From the NCBI GenBank assembly GCA_028829895.1, contig CM054177.1, forward strand, positions 42,860,664 through 42,924,663: a DNA stretch of 64,000 nt, in the 5' to 3' direction. Source of the DNA: Sinotaia quadrata. Taxonomy: Eukaryota > Mollusca > Gastropoda > Architaenioglossa > Viviparidae. The notes under the pieces are model-generated. The model searched no databases, was not told the origin of the DNA, and saw only the letters and a program-made list of their open reading frames with translations. Both the position numbers and the translations under genes were made by a program. This document shows positions 31,746 through 43,564 of the stretch, in pieces; the first letter of the stretch is position 1; every line of letters starts with the position of its first letter.

Positions 31746-32599
31746 CTTCAGTCACCTTCAGCATCCGGGCAACGCCGGGGTTATTGGGTTTTTCCAAATT
31801 AACAATGCTTTTAAAATTAAACACGAGGAATGGTATTATGGATTATTGTAAATAAAAAAAAAGACTGTTTGTTTACGATGGATTTGTGTATCAGGTGTGT
31901 GTGTGCGTGCGCACGAGTATGAACACAAAATCCGATCCATTTCGATATGTTTTGAACTGAAAAGAGAGAGATTGCAAGGCAATTATTGCAGGTGGTGGTC
32001 TGTCCTTGAGTATTTTGATTTTTACTTCTTTCATAAGGATGTCGTAATATCGTACTACTAATATAAACAATTGTCTTATTACACAACTACCGGTAAAAGC
32101 TAAAGGTATAATAAAACCATGCTACTACAAAATTTACACGCAGAACAAGATATTCTTCATATCTGGAGACCATTATATTTGGGCTTTTTGATATGGAGTA
32201 AACTATAATTATCTTTGTCCTATATCATATTCTATGAAATATCATCATTGTTGTCTTTTTAAAAATAGTTTTGAGGGATTATTTATTTGGTTTATGTTGA
32301 TTCTGTATTTAATTCCTCAATTTAGTGTGTGCGTGTGTCTATGTGCGCGCGCGCGAGTGTGAGTATGTGTTGCTTTGTTTTATTTCAGTTGCATTAGGTT
32401 CATTCTAAATAAAATTCCTTTATATATATTATTTACACATTACTTTTTTGAACGCCCTTTGTTATTTGACTTCGTACTGTCTGTTCTCATTGAGTTCGTT
32501 TTTTTCTTATTATTTTAAGAAGTGTTTTTTACTGTTTCCCTCCTACCTTTTATCTTCTCTTATTGTTTCGTTCAGTCTCTCTCATTAAGATTTTAAGAT
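31746..32599. other. no gene recognised; GT/GC alternating tracts
   Basis: Short alternating purine-pyrimidine runs occur near 31896-31914 and 32325-32366 (GTGCGCGCGCGCGAGTGTG). AATAAA-type hexamers occur, but with no coding frame before them. Confidence 0.4.
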
Positions 32600-32609
32600 T
32601 TAGTAAAAC

Positions 32610-33620
32610 TAGAGCAAACCCCAGCACTCTAGCGGACTGGCTAGTAACAAAAATAGCATACTAGCGGACTGGCTAGTAACAAAAGACTAGTAACAATAAC
32701 TAGCACACTAGCAGACTGGCTAGTAAAAAATTGAATAACTAGCTTAATAGCTAGTAAAAAGACATAGCACACTAGTGGAGTGGCTAATAATAAAGTCTAA
32801 CACACTTGCGGACTGGTTAGTAACAAGACCTAATACATTAGCGGAATAGCTAGTAACAGACCTAGCACACTTGCGAACTGGCTAATAATAAGACCTAGCA
32901 TACTAGTGGACTGGATAATAACAAGCCCTGACACACAAGTGAAGTAGCTAGTCACAAGACCTCGCACTCTAGTGGAGTAGTTGGTAACTAGGCCTACTAC
33001 ACTAGTGTAGTAAATGGTAACATAACCTCGCACACTATCATTGTAACTAGTAACAAGGCCTCACACACTATCATTGTAGCTAGTAACAAGGCCTCACACA
33101 CTATCATTGTAACTAGTAACAAGGCCTCACACACTATCATTGTAACTAGTAACAAGGCCTCACACACTATCATTGTAGCTAGTAACAAGGTCTCGCACAC
33201 TATCATTGTAGCTAGTAACAAGGCCTCACACACTATCATTGTAACTAGTAACAAGGCCTCACACACTATCATTGTAGCTAGTAACAAGGCCTCGCACACT
33301 ATCATTGTAGCTAGCAACAAGGCCTCGCATATTAGCGTAGTAACTAGTAACAAGCTCTTACAGATTATCATAGTAGCTAGTAACAAGATCTAGCACACTA
33401 GCTGACTGGCTAATAAGACTAGAACACTAGCTGACAGGCTAATAACAATACCTAGCAAGCTAACTGACTGGCTAATAACAATACCTAGCACTCTAGCTGA
33501 TTGACTAATAACAAGACCTAACACTAGCTGAGTGGTTAATAACAAGACCTAGAACACTAGCTAACTGGCTAATAACAAGGCGTAGAATACTAGCTGACTA
33601 GTTAGTAAATATATATCGAG
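32610..33620. repeat. 33-bp minisatellite, about 28 units, homogenised core
   Basis: The core at 33030-33320 is a set of almost identical 33-bp units (GTAACTAGTAACAAGGCCTC plus ACACACTATCATT). Flanking units on both sides (CTAGCGGACTGGCTAGTAAC left, CTAGCTGACTGGCTAATAAC right) are diverged. The 129-codon minus-strand frame at 32997-33386 is simply this 11-codon period and is not called as a gene. Confidence 0.92.
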
Positions 33621-33944
33621 CCAATCAAGGTCTCGGGTTTGCGACAAGCAGTCTTGATATTAAGTATTATTCGCTGAGTGCAATGACTAATCTCTGTAGA
33701 GACATTTCGTGCAAGTTGCTCTTTTTGCACTTCGGGGGAAAAAAATCTTGTCTTAGGAGAACACGTACTTACTGAAAAGCAATACCAGACATTTTGGAAG
33801 ATAAGTGAGTTATAATAAAAAAATATGAGAGCGAAATGAAGCGTAAATAAATATGAACGCTTGCAATATTTTGTCTGACGCGAGGCGCTGAACTGACAAA
33901 ATCCGGCTTCCTGAGATCGAGACGGATTGAGATGGTGAGTGTGG

Positions 33945-34865
33945 AAAGAAGACAGAGAGAGAGAGAAGAGGAAGGAAGGAAGAGATTGTGCGAAAGCAAG
34001 AAAATATTAGAAAGAAAGAGAGAAAGAGAACTTTTGGAAAACTGAGAGACCAAGATAAAGAGTGAGACAGAGAAAAGTGAGGTCGAGGGTGAAACAAAGA
34101 GTGAGACCGAGAGAACAGGAAAGAAAGACAGACACAAACATACATGTTCTCTATATATGTCTAGCGCGATGCGCTCAACTGACAAAACTGAGAGCGAGAC
34201 AATTTGATATGGTGGGTGTAGGAGGAAGGCAGAGAGAGAGAAATGTGGGGAAGATACACAGGAGAAAAGAAGGGATTTTGAGAAAGTAAGAAAAAAATGA
34301 GAAACAAAGAGAGAATTGGAACTTTGCGAAAACTGTGAGAGAGAGAATGAGACAGGAGAGTGAGGCAAAGAGTGAGAAAGAGAAAACAGAGAGAGAGAGA
34401 GTAACAGGCCTGAGACCGAGAGACCCTGAGCGAGAGAGAAAAAGAGTGTGAGTCCGAGAGAGTGACGCAGAAAGAGAGACGGAGTGTGAGATTGAGACAG
34501 AGACCAAGAGTGACGCAGATAGAGAGACGGAGTGAGAGATCGAGACAGAGACCAAAAGTGATAAAGAGAGGAGTGAGAGAAAGAGACCGAGAGAGAAATA
34601 TTGAGAGACATAGGCCAAGAATGAGACGGAGACCAAAGTGTGGCACAAAGAGAGAAGAAAAACACAAAGAGAGACATTGTAAGAGAGTTCTGGATAAAGA
34701 TAAAGATACGGTTCGTATTCTGACAGTCAGAAATCCTGAGAAAATGTAAGAAAGAAAGACTGGAGCTGTTGGGTATGACAAAGATAGAGATGATTTCATG
34801 AAGAGGGACAGAGAGAGTGAAGCTTGAAAGAGAAAGAGAGACTGAGAGAGAAACACAAAGAAATT
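33945..34865. repeat. polypurine (GAGA-rich) tract, about 0.9 kb
   Basis: The plus strand is overwhelmingly A and G, with GAGAGAGA, GACCGAGAGA and AAAGAGAGA motifs. A larger duplication is visible: TGACGCGAGGCGCTGAACTG near 33876 and TAGCGCGATGCGCTCAACTG near 34161 each begin a related approximately 300-bp block. Minus-strand frames of 302, 263, 157 and 111 codons are Ser/Leu/Phe-rich products of CT-rich DNA. All three minus frames are long, so none is credible as a gene. Confidence 0.9.
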
Positions 34866-34979
34866 ACTTAAGAGTACCATCGGTGTCTCATACATAAGCG
34901 CGCGGAACATACGAGTCATCAAGACTAAATACTCATTTGTATCAAACAACAATCAAAACCATAACACAGAAAGAATTGT

Positions 34980-35410
34980 ATGGTACTCTTTTTTTTTTTA
35001 CGTGACTAATAGTTCTTAGTCGAGGACCGGCTAGCACTAGATAAAGTCTCTGTGAAATCGGCTCCGATCTATAGATCTACCGCCCCATACCGCTGTGCAA
35101 ATCCTGCTCTGAAAGCGTTCCAGTACAACCAGAAGAGTACGACTGAGCATTCAGTTCGCGACTGTCGTCAAACGTCTTGATTTATTCGCCTCCTGTGTGC
35201 GGTAGTTTCTATTTAAACACAATCGCTGTCATTAAAGATTTGTAGACGAGATTAGCTGTTGATATACTAGGGACTGGGTTGTCGCATGCTTTTAAAGTGC
35301 TCTCCCTTCACCGCGAATTGTTGCCCACGGGTCTGTAATTGCGCGTTCGATTAGTGAGACGGAATACAAAGGCCGCGAAAGGTAGAGTCTACACTTCGCT
35401 GACCTGTGTG
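34980..35410. other. unique CpG-containing segment, possible regulatory DNA
   Basis: After the purine tract the sequence becomes balanced, with CpG not depleted (CACCGCGAATTG, GGCCGCGAAAG, TTGCGCGTTCG). No frame or TATA box with proper spacing was found. It could be a 5' flank of a minus-strand unit or simply unique DNA. Confidence 0.2.
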
Positions 35411-35644
35411 TCAGTGCCTTACACTGTTTAGAATTAATGTGTTCACGAACAGTCCGAAAATAGAGAGCCGAGCTAAAATTAAACTCTCCTCAATATATCG
35501 CTGACTCTCGAGTGCCTCTTGAATTAAGAGTTTAGTGGTTTCCCCCAACATGAGCATTTTTAATTTGCGTGTCAGTGCTATTTCAGATCTATCCCAGTGA
35601 TGAAGGATACTGTAATTTGCAATCACGATACTGTACTCAGCCAA
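35411..35644 (-). CDS. weak candidate coding segment
   Basis: A minus-strand frame of 77 codons reads AEYSIVIANYSILHHWDR, SEIALTRKLKMLMLGETTKL and LESQRYIEESLILARL, and ends NTLILNSVRH. A possible acceptor (TTTCACGATCCAG) precedes it. Its middle looks like an amphipathic helix. No poly(A) signal, domain or partner exon supports it. Confidence 0.2.
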   Translation of the reverse strand: MAEYSIVIANYSILHHWDRSEIALTRKLKMLMLGETTKLLIQEALESQRYIEESLILARLSIFGLFVNTLILNSVRH

Positions 35645-35899
35645 CTGGATCGTGAAATACCTATTACCACGCTTGCAATTTCAAGTACACTGGTCTGCAA
35701 GACGGTGACATATATATGTTAAAATGTATAGAGACATAGAGCGAAAGAAAGGTCAACACCGATAAATCAATGAAGCCTTATATATGGAAAAGTCCGTGTG
35801 AACAAGTGTACAATGCCCTAAGGCTAAGCATTTTGAAATATTATGCATTGGAAAAAGGGCATTTCAAAGTGCATGTTGCCACAAAGGCATGTAAACATC

Positions 35900-36310
35900 T
35901 AAGTACTGTACGCTACGTATAAAGATTAAAGTACATTGCCTCTGTCATTTGAAGTACTGTATGCTACGTATAAAGATTAAGTACATTACCGCTGTCATTT
36001 GAAGTACTGTACGCTACATATAAAGATTAAGTACATTACCGCTGTCATTTGAAGTACTGTACGCTATGTATAAAGATTAAGTACATTACCGCTGTCGTTT
36101 GAAGTACTGTACATTACGTGTAAAATGAAAGTACATTTCCGCTGTCATTTGAAGTACTGTACAATTGTATAAAGACTGAAAGTACATTACCGCTGTTTTA
36201 AACTAAAGTACTATCTATGTATAAAGACTGAAAGTACATTACATCTCATTTGAAGTATTATGTATCGTATAAAGATTGAATGTACATTACCGCTGTCATT
36301 TGAAAAAATG
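35900..36310. repeat. 50-bp minisatellite, about 8 units
   Basis: Units contain GAAGTACTGTACGCTACGTA and AAGTACATTACCGCTGTCAT. The central copies are nearly identical. Confidence 0.92.
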
Positions 36311-36374
36311 TAATTAGAAAAGTATACGTACATAATTAAATAAATGCATCTTACTGCTTAATCATTTAAAATAG

Positions 36375-36500
36375 AATTTGAAGATAAGTACACACAATAG
36401 TGCATTTGAAGATATATCTACAGAATAGTGCATTAGAAGATATGTTTACAGAATAGTGCATTAGAAGATATGTCTACAGAATAGTGCATTTGAAGATTAA
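36375..36500. repeat. 28-bp minisatellite, about 4 units
   Basis: Units of AGAATAGTGCATTWGAAGAT plus ATGTCTAC. Confidence 0.85.
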
Positions 36501-36599
36501 AAAAGTTATATGAGGAAGAAATGAACATAAAAAAGTGAGGAAAAAGTGAACATAGTAAAGATATGAAAAAGAACTGTATCTTAACTAATTTTTAAAAGA

Positions 36600-36915
36600 C
36601 TTACACAGAAAAATGCAAGTTAAAGAAATGAACCTGCCATTAAGTAATGAAACTATGTACAATATACAATGAAATGTAATTTGCCGCTAAGTAATATAAG
36701 TATTGTATACAGAAGAATACAAAGTTGATGAAATGTAATTTGCCGCTAAGTAATATAAGTATTGTACACAGAAAAATACAATGTTGATGAAATGTAATTT
36801 GCCGCTAAGTAATATAAGTATTGTATACAGAAGAATACAAAGTTGATGAAATGTAATTTGCCGCTAAGTAATATAAGTACTGTACACAGAAGAATACACT
36901 GGAAGTAATAAACAT
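36600..36915. repeat. 60-bp minisatellite, about 5 units
   Basis: Units contain GATGAAATGTAATTTGCCGC and TAAGTAATATAAGTATTGTA. Confidence 0.92.
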
Positions 36916-37085
36916 TGCCAGAATAATTTGAAGGAAACTCTTATCATCTTATTACAGTGAAATATTTACCAAGCACTAAAGAAGTCTTTATTCAAAAATG
37001 AATCCTAAATCAAGAACACTTTAAACAGAGCTAAATATCTCCCGCCATTATCTACACGATAAAATAGAACAATGTGAACAGAGTC

Positions 37086-37510
37086 TGTAGCGCCAACGCT
37101 ACCTAGTTAATGGTTATTATTATTAATAATTAATTGTCCATAACGATATACAAGTGATGAAAATCTTAATTTATATTAAATTAAAATTAAAATTAAAATT
37201 CTCCAAAAGACACCAATCGTCTCTCTCACTTGGCGGATATGTGGGCGCTGTAAACGTTTTCTCTCTTCCACAACATAAAAGACAAACATTTACCATCACA
37301 CAATATTCCGTAGGTGGAAAACTTCTTACTAATGGAGAAGACAACTCCGTCTTCAATCTATATTTAGCAAGCCCCATCCACCCACTTTCTTCTTCAACAT
37401 AAGGTTATCAATATGTATAAGAAGGCCAATAAATTTATTAAATCAACACTCAAATATGCATAAAACAGTTACAATAAAAAAGATTACTTGACATCGATCC
37501 ATGAAATCAC
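37086..37510 (+). mobile_element. truncated LTR, family member C
   Basis: Begins TGTAGCGCC. It shares with copy D (58653) GTGATGAAAATCTTAATWTT, ACTTGGMGGATATGTGGGCG, GAGAAGACAA and TTATCAATATGT in the same order, and with solo LTR B the CCCCATCCACCCACT block. Similarity ends near 37510, so it is 3'-truncated. The 80-codon frames across it on both strands are not genes. Confidence 0.7.
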
Positions 37511-38517
37511 GTAGCTAAATCATCCAAGTTACTTGGAGAGACAGACAGAATGTTTTTCAGCAAAGATAGGGCAAAGGGAAGCTAACTAAAATATATTATT
37601 TAACTTGTAAGTCTGGCCTAACACCAAAGTGGTCAAACCTTAGTCAGTATCAATGGAAAAATGAAAGTAAGGCTAGAGATCTTAACCCCAGGTGAGATTA
37701 GCATAGCATATTTCCATCCATGAATGAGTAGGCATGAGAGAATATTTGATCCATGGGTCAAGGTGTGCTGTGAACATCATGTGACAGAGGTAATAACTTT
37801 AAGTGACACACGAATCACTATCCCGAGTTTAGGCTGGCAGGAGTAATAGTCCAGTTAAAGTAAAGATTGTAAAGTCTGTGTGATTAAAGTCTAAAAAAAC
37901 TTAAAGAAAAAGAGCAAATGATTTTTGTAAAAATACAGGAGCTTCACTACAGTGTTTCTTTCTCTTTGTTTTCATGGAAACAAAAGTACGTCATTGCTAT
38001 TGTGTGAAATTTACAGTTAGTGATTTTCTGTAGGATGTTAAGTAGAATATCATGTCATGTATACTTTAATCTTTGCTGTTTCAGTTTACCTGAATTGTGA
38101 TCAGAGGGATCTGACCTTGACACAGAAACCACTATCAATTTTATTGTAGCAAATACTTATTGCTGCACTGTTATTTGCAGGGTTTTTCTTCTTGTAGTTC
38201 TGTTAAATTCCATTTGGTTGGAATTGCTGTTGCTGGATCTGGCCTAGAGTCTAAGTATTTTCTTAGCTGGGCTGTGATAAAGGTTCATGATGTGAATGGT
38301 GGCTAAGAGCAGATGACACACTGTGACGTAAACTTCCACCCACCCACCCCACCCTGTGTGTGCCACGTGGTGAAACAAGAAAAGTGCACTATAGACATTT
38401 GCAATTCGAGTGTGTACTCTGGTTACCAGAAACTCTTGTAAGAAACTGTGAAGAAGAAATAAAAAAAGAAACTGAGAGAAAACTAATAAAGAAGTCTAAA
38501 CTTTCCTTGGGGAAAAT
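37511..38517. other. no gene recognised
   Basis: Unique AT-rich DNA with CCACCCACCCACCCCACCC near 38336-38354. The short frame at 38360-38578 overlaps the next array and is not supported. Confidence 0.4.
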
Positions 38518-38695
38518 ATTAGAAGATAGGAAGATGAACATTAGGGCTGGGTTAAATCTCTGGAAGATAAAAAGATGAACTTTAGGGCAGGTTAAATCTC
38601 TGGAAGAAAAGAAGATGAACTTTAAGGAAGGTTAAATCTCTGGAAGATAAGAAGATGAACTTTAAGGAAGGTTAAATCTCTCAGAGGTTAATAAT
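38518..38695. repeat. 40-bp minisatellite, 4 units
   Basis: Units of GAAGATGAACTTTAAGGAAG plus GTTAAATCTCTGGAAGATAA. Confidence 0.9.
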
Positions 38696-38994
38696 TGGAA
38701 ATTGTAATTGCAAATTGAGGTTGGATTGCTTCTATTTAAAAAAAATATATTTTGTATAAATTCTTTGTTAATTTTTCACCTTTCTTTATGTCATTCCTTA
38801 CAATCATCACTTTCTGTAAAATTCATAATTGTAATGTTTAGGCGAGGCATTATTTGGGGGTCGTCGAACACGAGAGGTATGACCTCAGTTAGTTGTGTTG
38901 TTCTAGATTATTCATTCATTTACCGCCGACCAACATAAACGACAAAAGAGAACAGTGTTTACAGAGCTAAATACATCTTTATCTACGAAAGATA

Positions 38995-39165
38995 AATTCT
39001 CACTCAAAACTGCAGATGGTTTAAGAGCACAATGCTGGGTGTTGTTTAAAATAAAGTTTCGGATCTCTCGGAAGACAAGCTCTCACACTGAAAAATGCAG
39101 ATGAATTAGGAGCACAATGATGGATGTTGTTAAGAACAATTTTTATCGGATATCTCTAGTATGCG
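38995..39165. repeat. tandem duplication, about 85 bp
   Basis: Two copies share CTGCAGATGGTTTAAGAGCA or its variant, then CACAATGATGGATGTTGTT and CGGATMTCTC. Confidence 0.8.
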
Positions 39166-39316
39166 AAAGAATTAAACAGTCCGCCGAGGTGAATGGGAAA
39201 TCCCGACAATTGGTGGAATGCACTTGCTGTTTGCGTTAGACCCAGATGTTAAAGAAAAAAACAGTAAGAATGGAACAATATGTTTAGTAAAAAAAAAAAA
39301 AAGTTTGTGTGTGTGT

Positions 39317-39800
39317 GTGAAAACACTGAACGCGTAACGTAACGTAGTTAAAACACCTGGCGCGTAGCGTAACGTAGTGAAAACATCGGATATGCAGCGT
39401 AACGTAGTGAAAACACCGGGCGCGCAGCGTAATGTAGTGAGAATATCGGGCGTGCAGCATAACGTAGTAAAAAACACCGGGTGTGCAGCATAACGCAGTA
39501 AAAACATCTGGCGCCCAGCATAACGTAGTAAAAACACCGGGCGCGCAGCGTAATGTAGTGAGAACATCGGGCGTGCATCATAACGTAGTAAAAACATCGG
39601 GCGCGCAACGTAACGTAGTGAAAACATCTGGCGCGCAGTATAGCACCGTAGTGAAAACGTAGAGCGCTCATCGTAACCCCGTAGTGAAAAAAAGACCGGG
39701 CGCGCAGTGTAACGTCATAATGAAAACATCTGGCGCTCAGCGTACGCGCAGAGTAACGTCTTAGTAAAAAGTGCGCAGCGTAACGTCGCTGTGAAAACAC
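39317..39800. repeat. CpG-rich 30-bp minisatellite, about 15 units
   Basis: Units of GTGAAAACAYCGGGCGCGCA plus GCGTAACGTA. Each unit carries several CpG sites, in contrast to the AT-rich flanks. TpG/CpA variants of the same positions (GGGTGTGCAGC for GGGCGCGCAGC) suggest methylation-driven decay. The 10-codon period keeps 150-190 codon minus-strand frames open (RYAARPVFSL-type units). I do not regard these as genes. Confidence 0.92.
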
Positions 39801-40194
39801 CGGGCCCACGGAAGAATGTACAGTGTTTCGGATAGTTCTCCGTTTTGTTGACTGAACCATCAAAGAACGAGCAGTCACTCGTTTTGGAACAGATAGTTTG
39901 TGTACGTCCATTTACAGTATATTTTTTTTCAAGTTCTGCATCCCTCCATGTATTTTCTTCTTATATGTACATATAATTGTGAAAATTTCCAGTTCTTCGT
40001 TACCTTTTCTTCTTCATACATGTAATTGTTATTTTTTTTCCCAATTCCGCGTGCACGCATATTCTATTTTGGGATGCTTTCAGTTTCAGTTTAAATCTCT
40101 TGGCTATTATCAGAGAGATCTGACCTTACCGATGTTATCAGATATAAATGGCTTTTTATATGGGAAGAAGTGTCTGTAGACGTGATGAGTTATA

Positions 40195-40385
40195 ATAGAA
40201 TTCGTTTCTTATCTCATTGTTCTTTAACAGTACCAGTTTAGATTTTGTACATTACACGTCACGAATTAGCTCATTGTTCTTTAACAGTACCAGTTTAGAC
40301 TTTGTACATTATACGTCACGAATTGGCTCATTTTTCTTTCGCAATACTAGTTTAGGCTCTTTGCATTGCACATGACGATTTTGTT
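40195..40385. repeat. 62-bp minisatellite, 3 units
   Basis: Units share TCATTGTTCTTTAACAGTAC, CAGTTTAGA and TTTGTACATTACACGTCACG. Confidence 0.88.
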
Positions 40386-40854
40386 CTTTGGTTTTAGTTT
40401 AAGCTTATTGCATTGCACATCCATAAAATAGTTCACATCTCTATTACACTGCAGCTTTGTTACTAGACTCTTTTGAACGCCATGAAATGCCTACTGAAAG
40501 CAACGGAATTTAGTATTTTTTTTAAAATGTATAAAAATTAAGTTAATTGGGTAAAATTTTCTTTCTTTGATTTACACACACACACACAAGGCACTTATTA
40601 GTGACACAAAAGAGATAGAACATCAGCTATTAGTGACCTACTTTTTTAAGTTATTGCTTAGCGCACCTTTCGATCACGGGAACACGAGAATTATGTTTCC
40701 AGCAACCCTTCTAGGTCAAGGCAAAATAAATTTAGACTTGCTATGTGTATCATTACGTGCAAGTCCTTCATAAATTGGAAAGAATCAATGTACATGTTGT
40801 ATAACGGCACAAGAAACAAATGAATATTATTTTAACTGAAATTCGTGGATGGAT

Positions 40855-41000
40855 GGAGTGTAGGGGGCGCTTCCGGCTTCCGCCGCTTTCGCGCGCTGAA
40901 ATTCGTACGCAATATACGGAGATTTATAGCACGTTAGGAGTCACATGCCAGTCGCGTCACCAGATAATGAGTGTCTGATTGGTTGTTGGGAACTGCAGTT
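40855..41000. promoter_or_regulatory. possible CpG-containing promoter-like segment
   Basis: GGGGCGCTTCCGGCTTCCGC holds two GCTTCCG (ETS-type) sites and several CpGs. An inverted CCAAT (TGATTGGTTG) lies near 40977. The composition differs from its AT-rich surroundings. No first exon was identified on either strand. Confidence 0.2.
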
Positions 41001-41498
41001 CAGCGTGCAGTAAATGAGAAACCATTGATTACCGTACTCATTCATATTGACGTGTTAAAAAATTATCATTTAGCAAACATGTATAATTGGACAAACGGGC
41101 TTTTATGTTAGGCGAATCAAGTAAATATTTTAATTTTCGATTTGAAGCAGACGCAGTGTGTCAGCGTGAAAAAAATCGTTCCAGTACGCATGCGCTAACC
41201 TACTGTGACAATCAGAACACGGTCAGTCTGAGCAAAATTACATGTAGTCAACCAGGTCATAAAAACATCTGAATAGAAATCTTCGAGTGATATTATTATA
41301 GAAGAAAAATATTTACATTGAGCAGGACAATATAATTACTATTCCTTGTAAACCTTTGCTGTCTTATGGCTGAAAATCCGTACAATTACTATTTCTACAT
41401 GGGTTAATTTGTTGGGTTTTATTTTTTTTAATAAAAAAACAGCCACGCTTTAGTGACTTGGCGTTTGAGTAAGCAATTCACATTTACTAAGATTCTCC

Positions 41499-41502
<4 letters not shown>

Positions 41503-41543
<41 letters not shown>

Positions 41544-41563
41544 GTTGTTGTTGTTGTTGTTGT
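41503..41563. repeat. compound (GT)n(GTT)n microsatellite
   Basis: About 20 GT units run directly into about seven GTT units. Confidence 0.95.
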
Positions 41564-41791
41564 GTTTTATTAAGATCTTCCTGGCATGTCTTTTTGTGTT
41601 CTTCTTGTTTTTATTTTACTAAGACTTTATCTGTGTGCGTTTGTTGTTGTGTTTAACTTGTTACGCCAAACCCTTGTTTTCTTGATTTCAGATACTGCAT
41701 GCGAATTCAATTATTTATATATTTTCACTTCCATTTTAAGTTGTAAATAAGAATACGCTGAGTAAAAAAATTATTATTCAAGAACTCGAAT

Positions 41792-41915
41792 ACTGCTTGG
41801 AGGGCGGAGAGTGTACATTCTGTACTTTTAACTAAGTGACGTGTACACTGCTTGGAGGGCGGAGAGTGTACATTCTGTACTTTTAATTAAGTGACGTGTA
41901 CATTGTTTGGTGGGG
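41792..41915. repeat. 55-bp tandem duplication
   Basis: Two exact-looking copies of TGCTTGGAGGGCGGAGAGTG plus TACATTCTGTACTTTTAA, then a third, diverged one. Confidence 0.9.
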
Positions 41916-42024
41916 GGATGTGGAGTACTTTTAATAAGAAACAGTATTTAAGACTACTTGGGTAGATATATTGTTTTTGGAAAGAAGAAACTTTATTTAG
42001 TAAAAGTAAAATTGCTGAGATAAT

Positions 42025-42095
42025 TTAGTGTATAGATACTGTACTTTTAGTGTATAGATACTGTACTTTTAGTGTATAGATACTGTACTTTTACA
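42025..42095. repeat. 22-bp array, 3 copies
   Basis: AGTGTATAGATACTGTACTT repeated with period 22. Confidence 0.92.
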
Positions 42096-42219
42096 TCTAA
42101 TTAAATAAAAAATACACTATTTAGTAACCTAAGTGTTTCCAAGATTCGGTGTATGTATACTGTACATAGGAGATTAATCTTTCATTACACTAAAACCACT
42201 GCTTGAGTGTGTATTATTA

Positions 42220-42450
42220 TTAAATACGAGACAGCAACACTATCACTGCGGGGGTGATTAAGTGACTGTTAAATACGAGACAGCAACACTATCACTGCGG
42301 GGGTGATTAAGTGACTGTTAAATACGAGACAGCAACACTATCACTGCGGGGGGGGTGATTAAGTGACTGTTAAATACGAGACAGTAGCATTATCACTGCT
42401 GGGGTGATTAAGTGAGTGTTAAATACGAAATAGTAACACTATCACTGATT
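42220..42450. repeat. 49-bp minisatellite, about 5 units
   Basis: Units of TAAATACGAGACAGCAACAC plus TATCACTGCGGGGGTGATTA. The third copy has an expanded G-run. Confidence 0.92.
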
Positions 42451-43369
42451 CCATGATTTAGTGTGAATGTGCTGGAGTTAAGTAAGAATCATTACTTAGT
42501 GACACTAAAAGAATGGATGTCTACGTGTAAAAATAATGTATGTAAGAAATATTATTGGAATGTAATCATATGGTTTATTTTTAACACACACGCATATATA
42601 ATGGTACTAATTAAAATATATATATATTAAAGGATTAATCAAGTGTCTTTAATCGTTAAGTAATCCATTACAATCAAATAATTTTCAAATCATCGGCAGA
42701 AGTATCCGTTACATACTTTTTAAAATCTAAAAGTGCAATATTACAATTTTTGTAAAGCAATTATCTCCAGATTAATTGCTGAAACATTTCTGAAATAGGT
42801 TTCCTGTTTTTGTTATCCGCCCTTTTTTTGCATTAGAACCAGAAATGGGCCCTATGCCGGAGTGGAATCTGTAGCGCCAGACAAAATGTTAATCGAAAAA
42901 TTTAATCGAATACAAGATTTTATACTCATTAAACCTTTTAGCAATTAATCGATGAATTTCTGTTGAAAATGTGTATAAATATATAAAGAATTGTAAATCG
43001 AACGCACACCGATAACACACCCCACGGAAGGCTTTACTCAAGTCAGTGTCCAAAGCTCATTAAGACATGATTACCGGTATTTTTGTCCAATCACAAACAG
43101 CACTAATAAACTCCTCAAGAGTCAATATGAAAAGCATACTAAGACTAAGTATTATTTTGATACAGCAAAAAGTACTAATCGATTCGCTACTACTCTGTAT
43201 CTAAAATAAGTATTTAATTTCATTTTCAAAACCATATTTAGTGAATTACTTTTCAACGAATGTGAAGAGAGCCATATAGCAGCTACATTATCTGGTGAGA
43301 ATAGAAAGAAAACAATGGGGGAAAAAATTATCTACTAGAACTGAGCCAACATCGACAAAGATTCTTGCA

Positions 43370-43370
<1 letters not shown>
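42451..43370. other. no gene recognised; possible LTR-boundary remnant
   Basis: Near 42868 GAATCTGTAGCGCCAGAC resembles the sequence at the start of LTR copy C (GAGTCTGTAGCGCCAACG). It may mark another LTR edge, but similarity beyond about 20 bp is not evident. Confidence 0.25.

Positions 43371-43403
<33 letters not shown>
43371..43403. repeat. (CA)n microsatellite
   Basis: About 16 CA repeats. The minus-strand frames through it are artefacts. Confidence 0.95.
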
Positions 43404-43406
<3 letters not shown>

Positions 43407-43564
43407 GGCAGTCGCGCACGCACCTGTCGCCTTTGCTACTGTAGAGAGATGTATCTCCTCCTTGTAGGCAACTGCACAGCTGAAGATCGTGGCGCAACGT
43501 AAAGTAAAAAAAATAAATTTGAGCGAAGGCTTATGACGTTTAATCGGACGCTTTGTAGACACAG

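Noticed and set aside
32997..33386. 129-codon minus-strand repeat frame
   Set aside because: It is the 11-codon translation of a 33-bp minisatellite, with no unique flanking coding sequence and no transcript signals.
33769..34952. Long minus-strand frames of 302 and 263 codons
   Set aside because: All three minus-strand frames are long here because the DNA is almost pure CT. The peptides are Ser/Leu/Phe low complexity without domains.
39172..39911. 151- and 187-codon minus-strand frames with RYAARP-type repeats
   Set aside because: Explained by the 30-bp period of the CpG-rich array. Two frames are open at once.
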